DNA from: an uncultured Pelagibacteraceae bacterium
Lineage (GTDB): Bacteria > Pseudomonadota > Alphaproteobacteria > Pelagibacterales > Pelagibacteraceae
NCBI GenBank assembly: GCA_902559395.1
Contig: CACEHR010000006.1
Coordinates: forward strand, 1-64,000
DNA length: 64,000 bases
Reading direction: 5' to 3'
This document shows, in pieces, positions 1 through 9,583 of the stretch. Below the pieces are notes generated by a model. It was not told where the DNA came from. It worked only from the letters and a program-made list of their open reading frames with translations, and did not search any database. The stretch's first letter is position 1, and every line of letters starts with the position of its first letter. The position numbers and the translations under genes are program-made.

Positions 1-1
1 T

Positions 2-763
2 AAACATTTTATTAAAAAAGTTCATAAAGGAAGCACATTTGCTAATCCTAGAATTTTAATTTGTGTACCAACTGGCTCAACTCCAGTTGAAAGAAAAGCA
101 ATTCAAGACAGTGCCCTAGCAGCAGGTGCAAGAAGAGTTCAATTAATTGAGGAGCCGATTGCAGCAGCTATTGGAGCAAATCTACCAATTTCTGAAGCAA
201 CTGGTTCAATGATTGTAGATATTGGTGGAGGCACAAGTGAAATCGCAGTAATGTCTTTAGGTGGATTAGTTTACTCTAAATCTTTAAGAGTTGCAGGTGA
301 CTCAATGGATACTGCAATAGTTGATTATATGAGAAAAGAATACAATTTATTAATTGGTGATACTACTGCTGAAAAAATAAAAAAGGAAATGGGAACAGCT
401 GTTCCAACAGGAACAAATACTTATCCAGTTAAAGGAAGAGATTTAAGATCAGGTACTCCAAAGGAAGTTAATATAACAGAGGAAGATACTGCTGAGGCAC
501 TAAACGATATTATGAAACAAATGGTTAGTGCAATTAAAGATGCCTTAGAAAATACACCTCCTGAGTTATCAGCTGATTTAGTCGATATGGGTTTAACTTT
601 AACAGGTGGTGGTGCTTTATTAAAAAATATTGATAAAAGGTTTTCTAAAGAAACAGGTTTACCAGTTCATATAGCAGATGATCCATTATCTTGTGTTGCT
701 GTTGGTACAGGCAAAGCTTTGGATCAAGAAGAAACTTTTTCTACTATGTTATCTGAATATTAG
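2..763 (+). CDS. mreB: Rod shape-determining protein MreB (5' end missing)
   Basis: MreB is the actin-like cytoskeletal ATPase that positions the cell-wall elongation machinery under the inner membrane. The reading frame is already open at base 2 and runs without a stop to the TAG at 761-763, so the N-terminal part of the protein lies outside the window. About 253 residues are visible. They include the actin-fold segment VPTGSTPVERKAI, the IEEPIAAAIGA stretch, the phosphate-binding DIGGGTSEIAV loop (codons from about 206) and the C-terminal LTGGGALL nucleotide-binding motif. An internal ATG at 209 is not the real start, because MreB-like sequence continues upstream of it. mreC follows five bases after the stop, as in the usual mreBCD order. 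Confidence 0.97.
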   Translation, partial: KHFIKKVHKGSTFANPRILICVPTGSTPVERKAIQDSALAAGARRVQLIEEPIAAAIGANLPISEATGSMIVDIGGGTSEIAVMSLGGLVYSKSLRVAGDSMDTAIVDYMRKEYNLLIGDTTAEKIKKEMGTAVPTGTNTYPVKGRDLRSGTPKEVNITEEDTAEALNDIMKQMVSAIKDALENTPPELSADLVDMGLTLTGGGALLKNIDKRFSKETGLPVHIADDPLSCVAVGTGKALDQEETFSTMLSEY

Positions 764-768
764 GAAAA

Positions 769-1617
769 ATGGCTACTGGCAGAGATGATTTTGTAATTGC
801 CATTAGGTCAGCTTTTCTCAAAAAAAAAGATAAACAAAAATTTTCTTTATTAACTCTAATTGTTTTATCAATTTTTGTGATTGTTCTAAGTAATTTTAAT
901 TTTAAAGCAATACAATTTGTTAAATTAGGAATTAATGAAGTAATTTATAGATCATCTCATATTGCATCAATCCCAGAAAATAAATTAAAAGAGATAACTT
1001 CAAAATTCAAATCACATATGGATTTATATGAAAGTCATCAGAAAAAATTAACTAAAATAGCAAATTCTGACAAACTTAAATTACAAAATGAGTTTTTAAC
1101 TGCAGAAAATAAAAAGCTTAGAGAATTACTTGATGAAAGTATAAACTCACAAGAAATATTCGCCAGAGTTTTAATTGATAAAGACAGTCCATATTTGAAA
1201 TCAGTAGTATTAAATAAAGGTACAAAGGATAAAGTAAAAATTGGAATGGCTGTTATTGATGATGTTTATCTAGTTGGCCAAATAATTGAGGTAAATTATA
1301 CTAATTCAAGGGCATTACTATTGTCAGATCTTAATAGCAAAATACCATCTATTTTAGAGCCAGATGATATTCAAGCTGTAATTTCTGGTACAGGAAGTAA
1401 TTTTGGAACAATAGAACACTTGCAAGAAGATTTTGAAGAAGGTTTTGAAAATAAAGAAATGATTATTTACACCTCTGGACTTGGAGGATTATTTAAACCT
1501 GGCATACCAATAGGGAAAATTGATAATAGTTCAAAGGGAAAAATTAATTTTTTTTCTGATTTTACACAACTCAACTATGTAAAAATAGTTTCTTATAAAA
1601 TAGGTGGAGAACAATAA
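769..1617 (+). CDS. mreC: Rod shape-determining protein MreC
   Basis: MreC is a bitopic inner-membrane protein whose periplasmic part scaffolds PBP2 and RodA during lateral wall growth. The 282-residue product has a basic cytoplasmic start, one membrane segment at about residues 25-45, a Lys/Glu-rich probable coiled coil at about 70-125, and then the beta-rich MreC domain, which includes the motif LNKGTKDKVKIGM. A GGAAAA ribosome-binding site lies just before the ATG. It sits between mreB and mreD and overlaps mreD by one base (TAATG), implying translational coupling. Length and order match the family. Confidence 0.95.
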   Translation: MATGRDDFVIAIRSAFLKKKDKQKFSLLTLIVLSIFVIVLSNFNFKAIQFVKLGINEVIYRSSHIASIPENKLKEITSKFKSHMDLYESHQKKLTKIANSDKLKLQNEFLTAENKKLRELLDESINSQEIFARVLIDKDSPYLKSVVLNKGTKDKVKIGMAVIDDVYLVGQIIEVNYTNSRALLLSDLNSKIPSILEPDDIQAVISGTGSNFGTIEHLQEDFEEGFENKEMIIYTSGLGGLFKPGIPIGKIDNSSKGKINFFSDFTQLNYVKIVSYKIGGEQ

Positions 1618-2135
1618 TGTCATCACTTAATAAAAGTCCTTTTCTAAAAATATTCTTATCCTATCTACCATTTATAATGTTATTTTTTTCTGTATTTAAT
1701 GAATTTGATTTTAATTATTTAAAACTTGATTATTTTGCTTTTAATTTTGTTCATTTATTAATTTTCTTTTGGACTTTAAGAAATCCTGATCAATTAGGTT
1801 ATTTAGCAATTTTCTTTGCAGGTATAATTAATGATGTTGTAATAGGAATACCAATAGGAATAAGTAGTTTTTGTTATCTTATTCTTTGTTCAGTAACAGC
1901 TTACATAAGAAATATTACTTTAACCCCAAACTTTATGAAGGACTGGATATCATTATTATTTACAATTTTATTAATAAATTCAATTCAAGTAATTATTTTA
2001 GATTTAATTTTTTTAATTAAAGTCGATTACACTAACTATTTAATTAACTCAGGTTTTACTTTTTTATTTTATCCAATATTTTTTTTATTTTTTAATTTTT
2101 TAAACGAAAGAATTTTATACCAAACAAATGATTGA
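1617..2135 (+). CDS. mreD: Rod shape-determining protein MreD
   Basis: MreD is a small polytopic inner-membrane component of the elongasome. The product has 172 residues, is very rich in Phe, Leu and Ile, and has about five predicted hydrophobic segments, which is typical for MreD. Sequence conservation in this family is low. The call therefore rests mainly on size, membrane topology and its place between mreC (one-base overlap) and mrdA (eight-base overlap). Confidence 0.88.
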   Translation: MSSLNKSPFLKIFLSYLPFIMLFFSVFNEFDFNYLKLDYFAFNFVHLLIFFWTLRNPDQLGYLAIFFAGIINDVVIGIPIGISSFCYLILCSVTAYIRNITLTPNFMKDWISLLFTILLINSIQVIILDLIFLIKVDYTNYLINSGFTFLFYPIFFLFFNFLNERILYQTND

Positions 2136-3990
2136 ATCTAATTCAGGAATAAGAAAAGCTGATGTAATTAATAGAAGGATGTTCATAATCGGAGCAGCAA
2201 AAGTAGTAGTTTTTGTTGGTATCGTTGCCCGTTTATTTTCTCTTCAAATAAACGAAAATAAAAAATATCTCACTCTTTCAGATAAGAATAGAATTAGAGA
2301 ATGGAAACTTCCACCCACAAGAGGAAATATAGTTGATTATTTTGGAAATGTAATTGCAGGAAATTTAAAAGTTTACCAATTACACATAATTCCAGAACAA
2401 GTTGAAAATTTTAATTATTTATTAATAAGGTTAAAAAATCTTTTAAATTTAACTGAAAAAAAAATAGCAAAGATAAATAAATTAAAGGCAGAACTCAAAC
2501 CTTGGGATAGCATAATTGTTTCTGAAAATTTAAGCTGGAGTCAATTTGTAAAAATTAATAATTATTTATACGATCTTGTAGGTATCAAACCTGTAATGAC
2601 AATTTCTAGAAACTATCCATTTAATGAAGTATACACACATGTACTTGGATATGTGAGTCAACCAAATGAACAAGAAATTTTAGAAAATGAAACTATCCAA
2701 GAAAGATTTGTACCAGGAATGAAAATTGGAAAACTGGGTTTAGAGAAAAGACTAGAAAATCATTTAATAGGAAAAAATGCTATTCAAAGATATGAAGTTA
2801 ATGCTTATGGTAAAAGAATTAATCAACTCGAGCATCAAAAAGGTGAGCAAGGATTAAAAATTCGTTTAACAGTAGATACAGAAATACAAAAAGCTTGTGG
2901 AGAATATTTGAATGAAAAAGCAGGATCTATAAGTGTAATGGATATTTATACTGGAGATATAATAGCAATGTATTCATCTCCATCTTATAATCCAAATTTA
3001 TTTTTATTTGGAATAAGTCAAGATGAATGGCAATTAATTAGAAACAATCCATTAAAACCATTAATAAATAAAACTCTTTCAGGTTTATACTCACCAGGTT
3101 CAACAATAAAACCAATTGTTGCTCTTTCAGCTTTAGAAAACAAAGTAATAGATACAAAATTTAAAGTTAAATGCACAGGAAAAATGGAGTTATATGGACA
3201 AACATTTCACTGTTGGAAGGAAAAAGGGCATGGTTGGGTAAGTTTGAAAAATGCAATGAAACAATCTTGTGATACATATTTTTATGAGGTTGCTAGGTTA
3301 TTAGGTGTTGATAGATTAAACATTACAGCTGAAAAGTTTGGCCTAGGTAAAAAAGTACTTGGAGATTATTTTGATATTGAAAAAAAAGGATTATTTCCTA
3401 ATACAGTATGGAAAAAAAATAATCTAGGTAAAGGCTGGGTATTAGGAGAAACTTTAATCACAGGTATTGGTCAGGGCTATACTCAAACAACTCCTTTACA
3501 ACTTTGTATGATGACTGCGCAAATTGCAAATGGAGGATATGCAATAAAACCAAAAATAATTGTGGACAGTAATCCAATTTCTTATGAAGATGCAAAGCAA
3601 TCAATGGAAAGTGGGTTATTATTTGATACTGACACCGAGGAATTGTTGGACAAAAAATTATTTAAAAACCAAAAAAATATTAAAATTGTTCAAGAAGCCA
3701 TGTTCGCTTCGACCAATGAAAGATTTGGAACCTCTTATAAATCAAGAATTGATGATCCTAAATATCAATTTGCAGGAAAAACAGGAACAGCCCAGGTAAA
3801 AAGAATAAGCAAAAGAGAGAGAGAATTAGATTTAGAATTAGAGCAAATACCATACAAAGATAGAGATCATGCTTTGTATGTTGCTTATGGCCCATATGTT
3901 AATCCGAGATATGCGCTCAGTATAATTGTTGAGCATGGTGGTTCGGGAAGTAAGGCAGCTGCACCAATTGCAAAAAATTATTTAAATTAA
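2128..3990 (+). CDS. mrdA: Penicillin-binding protein 2, peptidoglycan transpeptidase
   Basis: PBP2 cross-links peptidoglycan during elongation and works with RodA. The 620-residue protein has a membrane anchor at about residues 17-37, a PBP dimerisation domain (PTRGNIVD near residue 63) and a C-terminal transpeptidase domain. All three catalytic motifs are present: SxxK at S325-K328 (SPGSTIKP), the second motif SCD at 380-382, and KTG at 551-553 (GKTGTAQ). The start overlaps mreD by eight bases, and rodA follows after 59 bases. Length is close to that of other PBP2 proteins, and nothing is truncated. Confidence 0.96.
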   Translation: MIESNSGIRKADVINRRMFIIGAAKVVVFVGIVARLFSLQINENKKYLTLSDKNRIREWKLPPTRGNIVDYFGNVIAGNLKVYQLHIIPEQVENFNYLLIRLKNLLNLTEKKIAKINKLKAELKPWDSIIVSENLSWSQFVKINNYLYDLVGIKPVMTISRNYPFNEVYTHVLGYVSQPNEQEILENETIQERFVPGMKIGKLGLEKRLENHLIGKNAIQRYEVNAYGKRINQLEHQKGEQGLKIRLTVDTEIQKACGEYLNEKAGSISVMDIYTGDIIAMYSSPSYNPNLFLFGISQDEWQLIRNNPLKPLINKTLSGLYSPGSTIKPIVALSALENKVIDTKFKVKCTGKMELYGQTFHCWKEKGHGWVSLKNAMKQSCDTYFYEVARLLGVDRLNITAEKFGLGKKVLGDYFDIEKKGLFPNTVWKKNNLGKGWVLGETLITGIGQGYTQTTPLQLCMMTAQIANGGYAIKPKIIVDSNPISYEDAKQSMESGLLFDTDTEELLDKKLFKNQKNIKIVQEAMFASTNERFGTSYKSRIDDPKYQFAGKTGTAQVKRISKRERELDLELEQIPYKDRDHALYVAYGPYVNPRYALSIIVEHGGSGSKAAAPIAKNYLN

Positions 3991-4049
3991 TAATCGACAG
4001 ACATGATTTAAGAAATAAACAATCAAATTTTGAGAGGATTACTGTTTAA

Positions 4050-5174
4050 ATGTTTCAGCACGATAGATTGAATAATGAGATTACATTATTTCAAAAAATA
4101 AAAAATCTTGATTATATATTATTGGTTTCAGTAATACTTCTTTCTATAATAAGTGTTTTTGTTATGTATTCTACAGATGGTGGTGAAATACTTTTTCATA
4201 CAAAAAACCATTTTGTAAAAATTGCGGTTTTTTTTCCTTTAATGATTTTTGTAGCTTTCTTTAATATAAAATTTTGGCATAACTTTTCTTATATAATCTA
4301 CTTTATAGTAATACTTTTATTAATTTATGTTTCATTTTTTGGAATAAAGTCCTCTGGTTCACAAAGATGGATGGACCTTTATTTATTTGTTCTGCAACCG
4401 TCGGAACTTATGAAAATAGCAATCATAATGTGTCTTGCAAAATATTTTCATAGATTAAAAATAGAAAATGTTAATTCATTTACCAGCATAACTATTGTGT
4501 TATCGATTATAATAATTCCAATAATTTTTGTAATTTCTCAACCTGATCTTGGTACATCTATATTAATTGCTTTAAGTGGATTAATTATTTTGTGGTTAGG
4601 AGGCATGAAAATTAAGTATTTTATATACTCATTTCTTACTTTCTTAATTTCCCTGCCATTTATAATTTCATTTCTTAAACCATATCAAAAACTAAGAATA
4701 TTAACCTTTTTAGATCCAGATAGAGATCCATTGGGTGCTGGTTATCAAATTATACAGTCAAAAATAGCTATTGGTTCTGGTGGCCTAAACGGAAAAGGTT
4801 TTTTGAAAGGAACCCAGAGCTATTTAGATTTTCTACCTGAAAAACACACAGATTTTATATTTACTTTATTTTCGGAAGAGTTTGGTTTTATAGGCTCAGT
4901 TTGTCTTTTGATATTATACTCAATAATAATTTTTAGAATTGTAAGAATAGGAGCAATTTCGAGAAGTAATTTTGCTAGACTTTTTTGTTTTGGTTATGCT
5001 TTTGCAATCTTTATTTATATCGTGGTAAACTTATCAATGGTTTTGGGTCTGTTACCTATAGTTGGTTCTCCATTACCCATCATGTCGTATGGAGGTTCTT
5101 CAATGTTAGCCACTATGATTGGTTTTGGCATAGTATTAAGCGCAAAAATCAATCATAAACAAATGATTGCATAA
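4050..5174 (+). CDS. rodA: Peptidoglycan glycosyltransferase RodA (SEDS family)
   Basis: RodA polymerises lipid II into glycan strands and partners PBP2. The 374-residue polytopic protein carries SEDS signatures: QPSELMKIA in the first half, the loop after DRDPLGAGYQ, the extracellular segment LPEKHTDFIF, and the C-terminal SYGGSSML. It is the last gene of the mreBCD-mrdA-rodA unit. The purine-rich GAGAGGA stretch about 12 bases before the ATG could be its ribosome-binding site. No clear terminator follows. Confidence 0.95.
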   Translation: MFQHDRLNNEITLFQKIKNLDYILLVSVILLSIISVFVMYSTDGGEILFHTKNHFVKIAVFFPLMIFVAFFNIKFWHNFSYIIYFIVILLLIYVSFFGIKSSGSQRWMDLYLFVLQPSELMKIAIIMCLAKYFHRLKIENVNSFTSITIVLSIIIIPIIFVISQPDLGTSILIALSGLIILWLGGMKIKYFIYSFLTFLISLPFIISFLKPYQKLRILTFLDPDRDPLGAGYQIIQSKIAIGSGGLNGKGFLKGTQSYLDFLPEKHTDFIFTLFSEEFGFIGSVCLLILYSIIIFRIVRIGAISRSNFARLFCFGYAFAIFIYIVVNLSMVLGLLPIVGSPLPIMSYGGSSMLATMIGFGIVLSAKINHKQMIA

Positions 5175-5217
5175 TTTGTCACTCTGATAATTCAATATTT
5201 ACTTGTATAACAATTCT

Positions 5218-6459
5218 ATGAATAAAAATCTCAAAGTAGGAATAGTCGGAGCAGGAATTCAAGGTGTATCTAATGCTTTGTTTCTTCAAAAAAAAGGTTT
5301 CAATGTAACTATCTTTGACAGAGACAACCCAGGCAGTCAAGCCGCATCTTATGGTAATGCAGGTCACTTTTCACCTTATGCATCTCTTTCTTTAAACAGA
5401 ACTGATGTTCTAGCAGATGTGCCTGCAATGTTGCTTAGTTCTTCAGGTCCACTTGCTTTAAAATGGAATTATGTTCCTAAAATGATTCCTTGGTTTTTAA
5501 AGTTTATAATGAATACAACCAAAACAAAGATGATGCATACTGCTAAAAATATGCACCAAATTTTAGATTTAGCCTTACCAGCTTATGATGAATTGTTTGA
5601 AGAAATTGATTTGGAAGGATTAGTTGAAAACAGAGGTATTCTTTATATTTGGAATGATAAAGATTTAAAAAGTAGAGAATTAGAAATTAAAGTTAGAGAT
5701 GAATTAGGTGTTGAACAACAATTGGTAACTAAAGCCGAAATTCATGATCTTGAACCACACATTAAACCATTTTACCATGCAGGCGTTTATTATCCTTATG
5801 CAAGACATGCAAGAAATCCGAAAAGAATTCTTTTAAAACTATTTGATTTATTTTTGCAAAAAGGTGGAAAATTTAACAAAGTAAATATCAAAGATATAAG
5901 TTTTGATGAAGAAAAACCAGTTTTTAAAGCTGAAACACAAAGTTACGTTTTTGATAAAGCGGTAATAGCTTGTGGAGCTTTTTCAAAAAAATTAACAGAC
6001 AATCTTGGTGAGAGAATTCCTTTAGATACAGAGCGTGGCTATCATGTTCATTTCAAAAATTGTGATCATTTATTAAGTAGACCTGTAATATTTTCTAACC
6101 GTGGATTTGGAATTACACCGATGGAACAAGGTTTAAGAGTTGTTGGAACTGTAGAATTTGGTGGATTAGATAATCCATTATCTAAATCAAGAGTTAAAAA
6201 TTTGATAAATAATGCAAAATATATGCTTGGTGATTTACCTGAGCATGAGGATGAGTGGTTAGGATTTAGACCAACTTTGCCAGATTTTTTACCTGTAATG
6301 GGACCATCAAAAAATCATAAAAATATTTATTATTGTTTTGGGCATCATCATTTAGGATGGACATTAGGTCCAATTTCTGGAAAGATTGTTTCAGGGATGA
6401 TAGCGAACGAAAATACAAATTTAGATTTAAAACCTTATAGTTCGCTTAGATTTAGTTAA
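5218..6459 (+). CDS. FAD-dependent D-amino acid dehydrogenase (DadA-like)
   Basis: Members of this family (DAO, PF01266) oxidatively deaminate D-amino acids or N-alkyl amino acids at the membrane. The 413-residue product opens with a Rossmann dinucleotide motif (GAGIQG, residues 11-16) followed by the acidic beta-2 end VTIFDRD. It ends with the DadA-type segment GFRPTLPDFLPVMGPS and FGHHHLGWTLGP, which closes the FAD site. I chose the ATG at 5218; a TTG at 5203 would only add five residues before the nucleotide fold. It is packed directly against a DMT exporter gene with no gap, suggesting one transcript. Whether the substrate is a D-amino acid or another secondary amine cannot be read from the sequence. 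Confidence 0.85.
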   Translation: MNKNLKVGIVGAGIQGVSNALFLQKKGFNVTIFDRDNPGSQAASYGNAGHFSPYASLSLNRTDVLADVPAMLLSSSGPLALKWNYVPKMIPWFLKFIMNTTKTKMMHTAKNMHQILDLALPAYDELFEEIDLEGLVENRGILYIWNDKDLKSRELEIKVRDELGVEQQLVTKAEIHDLEPHIKPFYHAGVYYPYARHARNPKRILLKLFDLFLQKGGKFNKVNIKDISFDEEKPVFKAETQSYVFDKAVIACGAFSKKLTDNLGERIPLDTERGYHVHFKNCDHLLSRPVIFSNRGFGITPMEQGLRVVGTVEFGGLDNPLSKSRVKNLINNAKYMLGDLPEHEDEWLGFRPTLPDFLPVMGPSKNHKNIYYCFGHHHLGWTLGPISGKIVSGMIANENTNLDLKPYSSLRFS

Positions 6460-7362
6460 GTGACTAAAGATAATAATTTTTTAGCTTATTTATATCTATT
6501 TTTAACAGTAACTTTTTGGGCAGGAAATTTTGTAGTAGGTAAACTTGCAAGTTTTTATGAAGTTCCTCCTTTTTCACTAAATTTTTACCGATGGCTTTTC
6601 GCTTGGTTGATTTTAGCACCTTTTACAATTCCTGAAATATTAGAGAAAAGAAATTATATAATTAAACACTATAAGCTTTTCATTGTTTTGGGAGTTACTA
6701 GTATTACAATATTTAATTCAATTGTTTATTATTCATTAAATTTTACTCAGGTGATTAGTGGAGTTTTAATGATTTCAACGATACCTGTGATGATCATGTT
6801 GTTTTCTTCAATTTTAAAAATTGAAAAGACAAATATTTTTCAAATTATAGGGGTAGTATTTTCTTTTGCTGGTGTAATTATGATTATAACAAAAGCAAAC
6901 ATAGAGATATTAAAAAATTTAGATTTTAATAAAGGAGATATCACTATGGTTATAGCAATGTTCTCATGGGCTTTATATTCCACATTGTTAAAAGGAAAAA
7001 AATATGAATTAACTCAAATATCATTACTTCAAGTAGTAATTACGTTTGGTTTAGTATTTTTGATACCAATTTATTTTATTGAATATCAAATTGGATTTAG
7101 AATTAATTTAGATTTACCATTTATTTTAATTCTATCTTATGTAGTTTTGTTTCCAGGTTTGGCATCTTTTCTTTTATGGATAAAAGGAATATCCATGATT
7201 GGTGCTAATCGATCTGGTGTTTTTTTACACCTAATGCCAATTTTGAGCGCAATAATGGCAATGATTTTTTTTAGTGAAAAATTTATGTTTTATCATATTT
7301 TAGGCGCTTGTTTTATAATAACAGGAATATTGTTATCAAATAAGAAAGTTAAAAATGCTTAA
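6460..7362 (+). CDS. EamA/DMT-family transporter
   Basis: This is a drug/metabolite-transporter-type inner-membrane protein, probably an exporter of small metabolites. The 300-residue protein has about ten hydrophobic segments arranged as two EamA repeats (PF00892); the repeats carry FYRWLFAWLIL and LLQVVITFGLVFLIP. The start is GTG, immediately after the TAA of the DadA-like gene. Its end overlaps the next gene by eight bases. The substrate is unknown. Position suggests it serves the same amino acid-related pathway as its neighbours, which is inference only. Confidence 0.85.
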   Translation: MTKDNNFLAYLYLFLTVTFWAGNFVVGKLASFYEVPPFSLNFYRWLFAWLILAPFTIPEILEKRNYIIKHYKLFIVLGVTSITIFNSIVYYSLNFTQVISGVLMISTIPVMIMLFSSILKIEKTNIFQIIGVVFSFAGVIMIITKANIEILKNLDFNKGDITMVIAMFSWALYSTLLKGKKYELTQISLLQVVITFGLVFLIPIYFIEYQIGFRINLDLPFILILSYVVLFPGLASFLLWIKGISMIGANRSGVFLHLMPILSAIMAMIFFSEKFMFYHILGACFIITGILLSNKKVKNA

Positions 7363-8305
7363 AGTTGCTATATTAGATGATTATCAAAATGTTGCCCAAC
7401 AATTTGTAGATTTAGAAAAATTGTCAGGAAAATATGAGTTTAAGATTTTTAGCGAACCTTTTTTAGATGAAGCAGATGCAATTGATCAGTTAGCAGATTT
7501 TGAAGCTTTGTTAATAATGAGAGAAAGAACTCCAATCACAAAAAATTTAATTGATAATTTAAATGATTTAAAATTTGTAATCACAAGTGGATTACGTAAT
7601 AGATCTATTGATTTAGAAGCTACAAAGAAAAGAAAAATCATAGTTTGCGGAACAGATATAAATATTAACCCAACGCCTGAATTAACATGGGCATTAATTC
7701 TTGGTTTAGCTAGAAATTTTAAAGAAGAGTTCGATAATATGTATCAAGGATATTGGCAAACAACTATAGGTGTAGAATTAAAGGGAAAAATTTTAGGTTT
7801 AATTGGATTAGGCAGAGTAGGGAGTGAAGTTGCTAAAATTGGAAAGGCTTTTGGTATGCAAGTAATGTCCTGGAGTGAAAACTTGAGCTTAGACAAGTGT
7901 AAAGAATTAGACGTACTACCTTGTAGTAAAGAAGATTTAATTACAAATTCTGATGTTCTTTCAATTCATGTTCAAGGAGGCGAAAGATACAAAGACTGCA
8001 TTACTTTAAAAGAATTAGATAAAATGAAAAAAACAGCGTTTTTAATAAACACATCTCGTGGACCTATTGTAAATGAGGATGATTTAATTATTGCTTTATC
8101 AACTAATGTAATTGCTGGTGCAGGAATTGATGTATATGAAAAAGAGCCCTTACCTGAAAATAATAAGCTTAGATTTTTACCAAATGCATTGCTTACGCCA
8201 CACATTGGTTACGTTACAGCTGAAAATTATAGTATTTTTTATAATCAAATGATCGAAGGTTTAGAGGCTTGTTTAAATGGAAAGCCTATCAGAGTTCTAG
8301 AGTAA
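7355..8305 (+). CDS. D-isomer-specific 2-hydroxyacid dehydrogenase
   Basis: This is an NAD(P)-dependent reductase of 2-oxoacids in the SerA/formate-dehydrogenase fold family. The 316-residue product shows the nucleotide-binding loop GLIGLGRVG, the catalytic Arg in NTSRGPIV, the Glu in YEKEPLPE and the catalytic His in TPHIGY. This is the short form without the ACT domain of classical SerA, so phosphoglycerate is only one possible substrate; glyoxylate or hydroxypyruvate fit equally. It starts inside the end of the DMT transporter gene (eight-base overlap). Confidence 0.88.
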   Translation: MLKVAILDDYQNVAQQFVDLEKLSGKYEFKIFSEPFLDEADAIDQLADFEALLIMRERTPITKNLIDNLNDLKFVITSGLRNRSIDLEATKKRKIIVCGTDININPTPELTWALILGLARNFKEEFDNMYQGYWQTTIGVELKGKILGLIGLGRVGSEVAKIGKAFGMQVMSWSENLSLDKCKELDVLPCSKEDLITNSDVLSIHVQGGERYKDCITLKELDKMKKTAFLINTSRGPIVNEDDLIIALSTNVIAGAGIDVYEKEPLPENNKLRFLPNALLTPHIGYVTAENYSIFYNQMIEGLEACLNGKPIRVLE

Positions 8306-8307
8306 CC

Positions 8308-9207
8308 ATGGAGTTACCTGTTGTTAATCACGAGGATTATTTTGCTAAAATTGGCGATGATCACAAATTTCCAATTAATAAATTTGGCGAACTAGCAAAC
8401 TACTTAATCCAAAATAAAATAGTAAAAAAATTTCACAAACCATCACCTTGCTCATTTGAAACATTAAGCTACGCACATGCAAAAAATTATATTTCAGACA
8501 TTAAAAATAAAACTTTAAGTAAAGAGGGAATAAAAAAAATTGGATTTCCACTTGTTGATAGTGTTGTTCAAAGGTCGTTAGTTGCTACAGGCGGCACTGT
8601 TTTAGCATCTAAACTTGCAATCAATTATGGCATATCATGTAATACTGCTGGTGGCAGCCACCATGCAAGTTATGATGGAGGAGCGGGTTATTGCGTATTT
8701 AATGATGTTGCAGTTGCGTCACATTATTTACTTAATAGAGGTCTTGCTAATAAAATTTTGATTGTTGATCTAGATGTTCATCAAGGAAATGGTAATTCAG
8801 AAATTTTTAAAGATAATAGAAGTGTATTTACATTCAGTATGCATTCTAAAACTAACTATCCAGCAAAAAAATCAAACAGTGATTTAGATGTGGAGCTCGA
8901 GGATAATTTGGAGGATGATGCTTATATCAAAACACTTAAACATTATTTAAATGAGTTAAATCAAGAAAATTTTGATTTCATTTTTTACATAGCTGGTGTC
9001 GATATTCATTTTAATGACAGATTAGGAAAATTAAAAATTTCTGATGAGGGTATTAAATTAAGAGATGAGCTAGTAATAGAAAACTTTTTTTCTAGACGAA
9101 TACCATTTTGTGGGGTTTTGGGTGGTGGTTATAATAAAGATTTTAATAAACTTGTTGAATTACACTCAATGTTACATCAATCTTGTGCTAAATATATAGG
9201 ATCATGA
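8308..9207 (+). CDS. Histone deacetylase-like zinc amidohydrolase
   Basis: This belongs to the HDAC/acetylpolyamine amidohydrolase superfamily (PF00850), which removes acyl groups from amines using zinc. The 299-residue product has the tandem histidine pair GGSHHA, the metal-binding segment DLDVHQGNG and the later Asp in AGVDIHFND. The ATG at 8308 follows the previous stop by two bases. An in-frame upstream start would overlap that gene by more than 30 bases and adds no conserved sequence. The natural substrate is unknown; bacterial relatives act on acetylated polyamines or acylated small molecules. The next gene (msrB) overlaps by four bases (ATGA). Confidence 0.85.
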   Translation: MELPVVNHEDYFAKIGDDHKFPINKFGELANYLIQNKIVKKFHKPSPCSFETLSYAHAKNYISDIKNKTLSKEGIKKIGFPLVDSVVQRSLVATGGTVLASKLAINYGISCNTAGGSHHASYDGGAGYCVFNDVAVASHYLLNRGLANKILIVDLDVHQGNGNSEIFKDNRSVFTFSMHSKTNYPAKKSNSDLDVELEDNLEDDAYIKTLKHYLNELNQENFDFIFYIAGVDIHFNDRLGKLKISDEGIKLRDELVIENFFSRRIPFCGVLGGGYNKDFNKLVELHSMLHQSCAKYIGS

Positions 9208-9578
9208 CGAAAAAAATAAATCCAAATTTAACTGCTGAGCAAAAATTAATTTTATTTGAGGAAGGTACTGAACGTGCTGGATCAAGTGAACTTAATCACG
9301 AAAAAAGGGAGGGAAGTTTTCATTGTGCAAACTGTGGTCAAAAATTATTTGATTCAAAAACAAAATATGAGAGTGGATCAGGCTGGCCTTCCTTTTATGA
9401 ATCTTTGCCTGACGTATTTGAAACCAAAACAGATCACCACATAGGTTATGCAAGAACCGAATATCATTGTAAAAAATGTGGAGGCCATCATGGGCATATA
9501 TTCGATGATGGACCTGAGCCTACAGGAAAACGATTTTGTAACAATGGGGTATGTTTAGTTTTTAAACCTAAGAGCTAA
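9204..9578 (+). CDS. msrB: Peptide-methionine (R)-S-oxide reductase
   Basis: MsrB repairs methionine-R-sulfoxide in oxidised proteins. The 124-residue protein is full length. It has the structural zinc cysteines in two CxxC pairs (C41/C44 and C89/C92), the substrate-pocket stretch SGSGWPSFY, and HHGHIFDDGP. The catalytic cysteine is C112 in KRFCNNG. The second cysteine at C117 falls where many homologues have no Cys, so the resolving mechanism may differ. It overlaps the upstream HDAC-like gene by four bases. Confidence 0.95.
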   Translation: MTKKINPNLTAEQKLILFEEGTERAGSSELNHEKREGSFHCANCGQKLFDSKTKYESGSGWPSFYESLPDVFETKTDHHIGYARTEYHCKKCGGHHGHIFDDGPEPTGKRFCNNGVCLVFKPKS

Positions 9579-9583
9579 ATTTA

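Noticed and set aside
3560..3799. Alternative frame inside mrdA of 79 codons
   Set aside because: It lies wholly within the PBP2 transpeptidase domain, and its sequence is a Lys/Asn-rich shadow of that gene with no ribosome-binding site.
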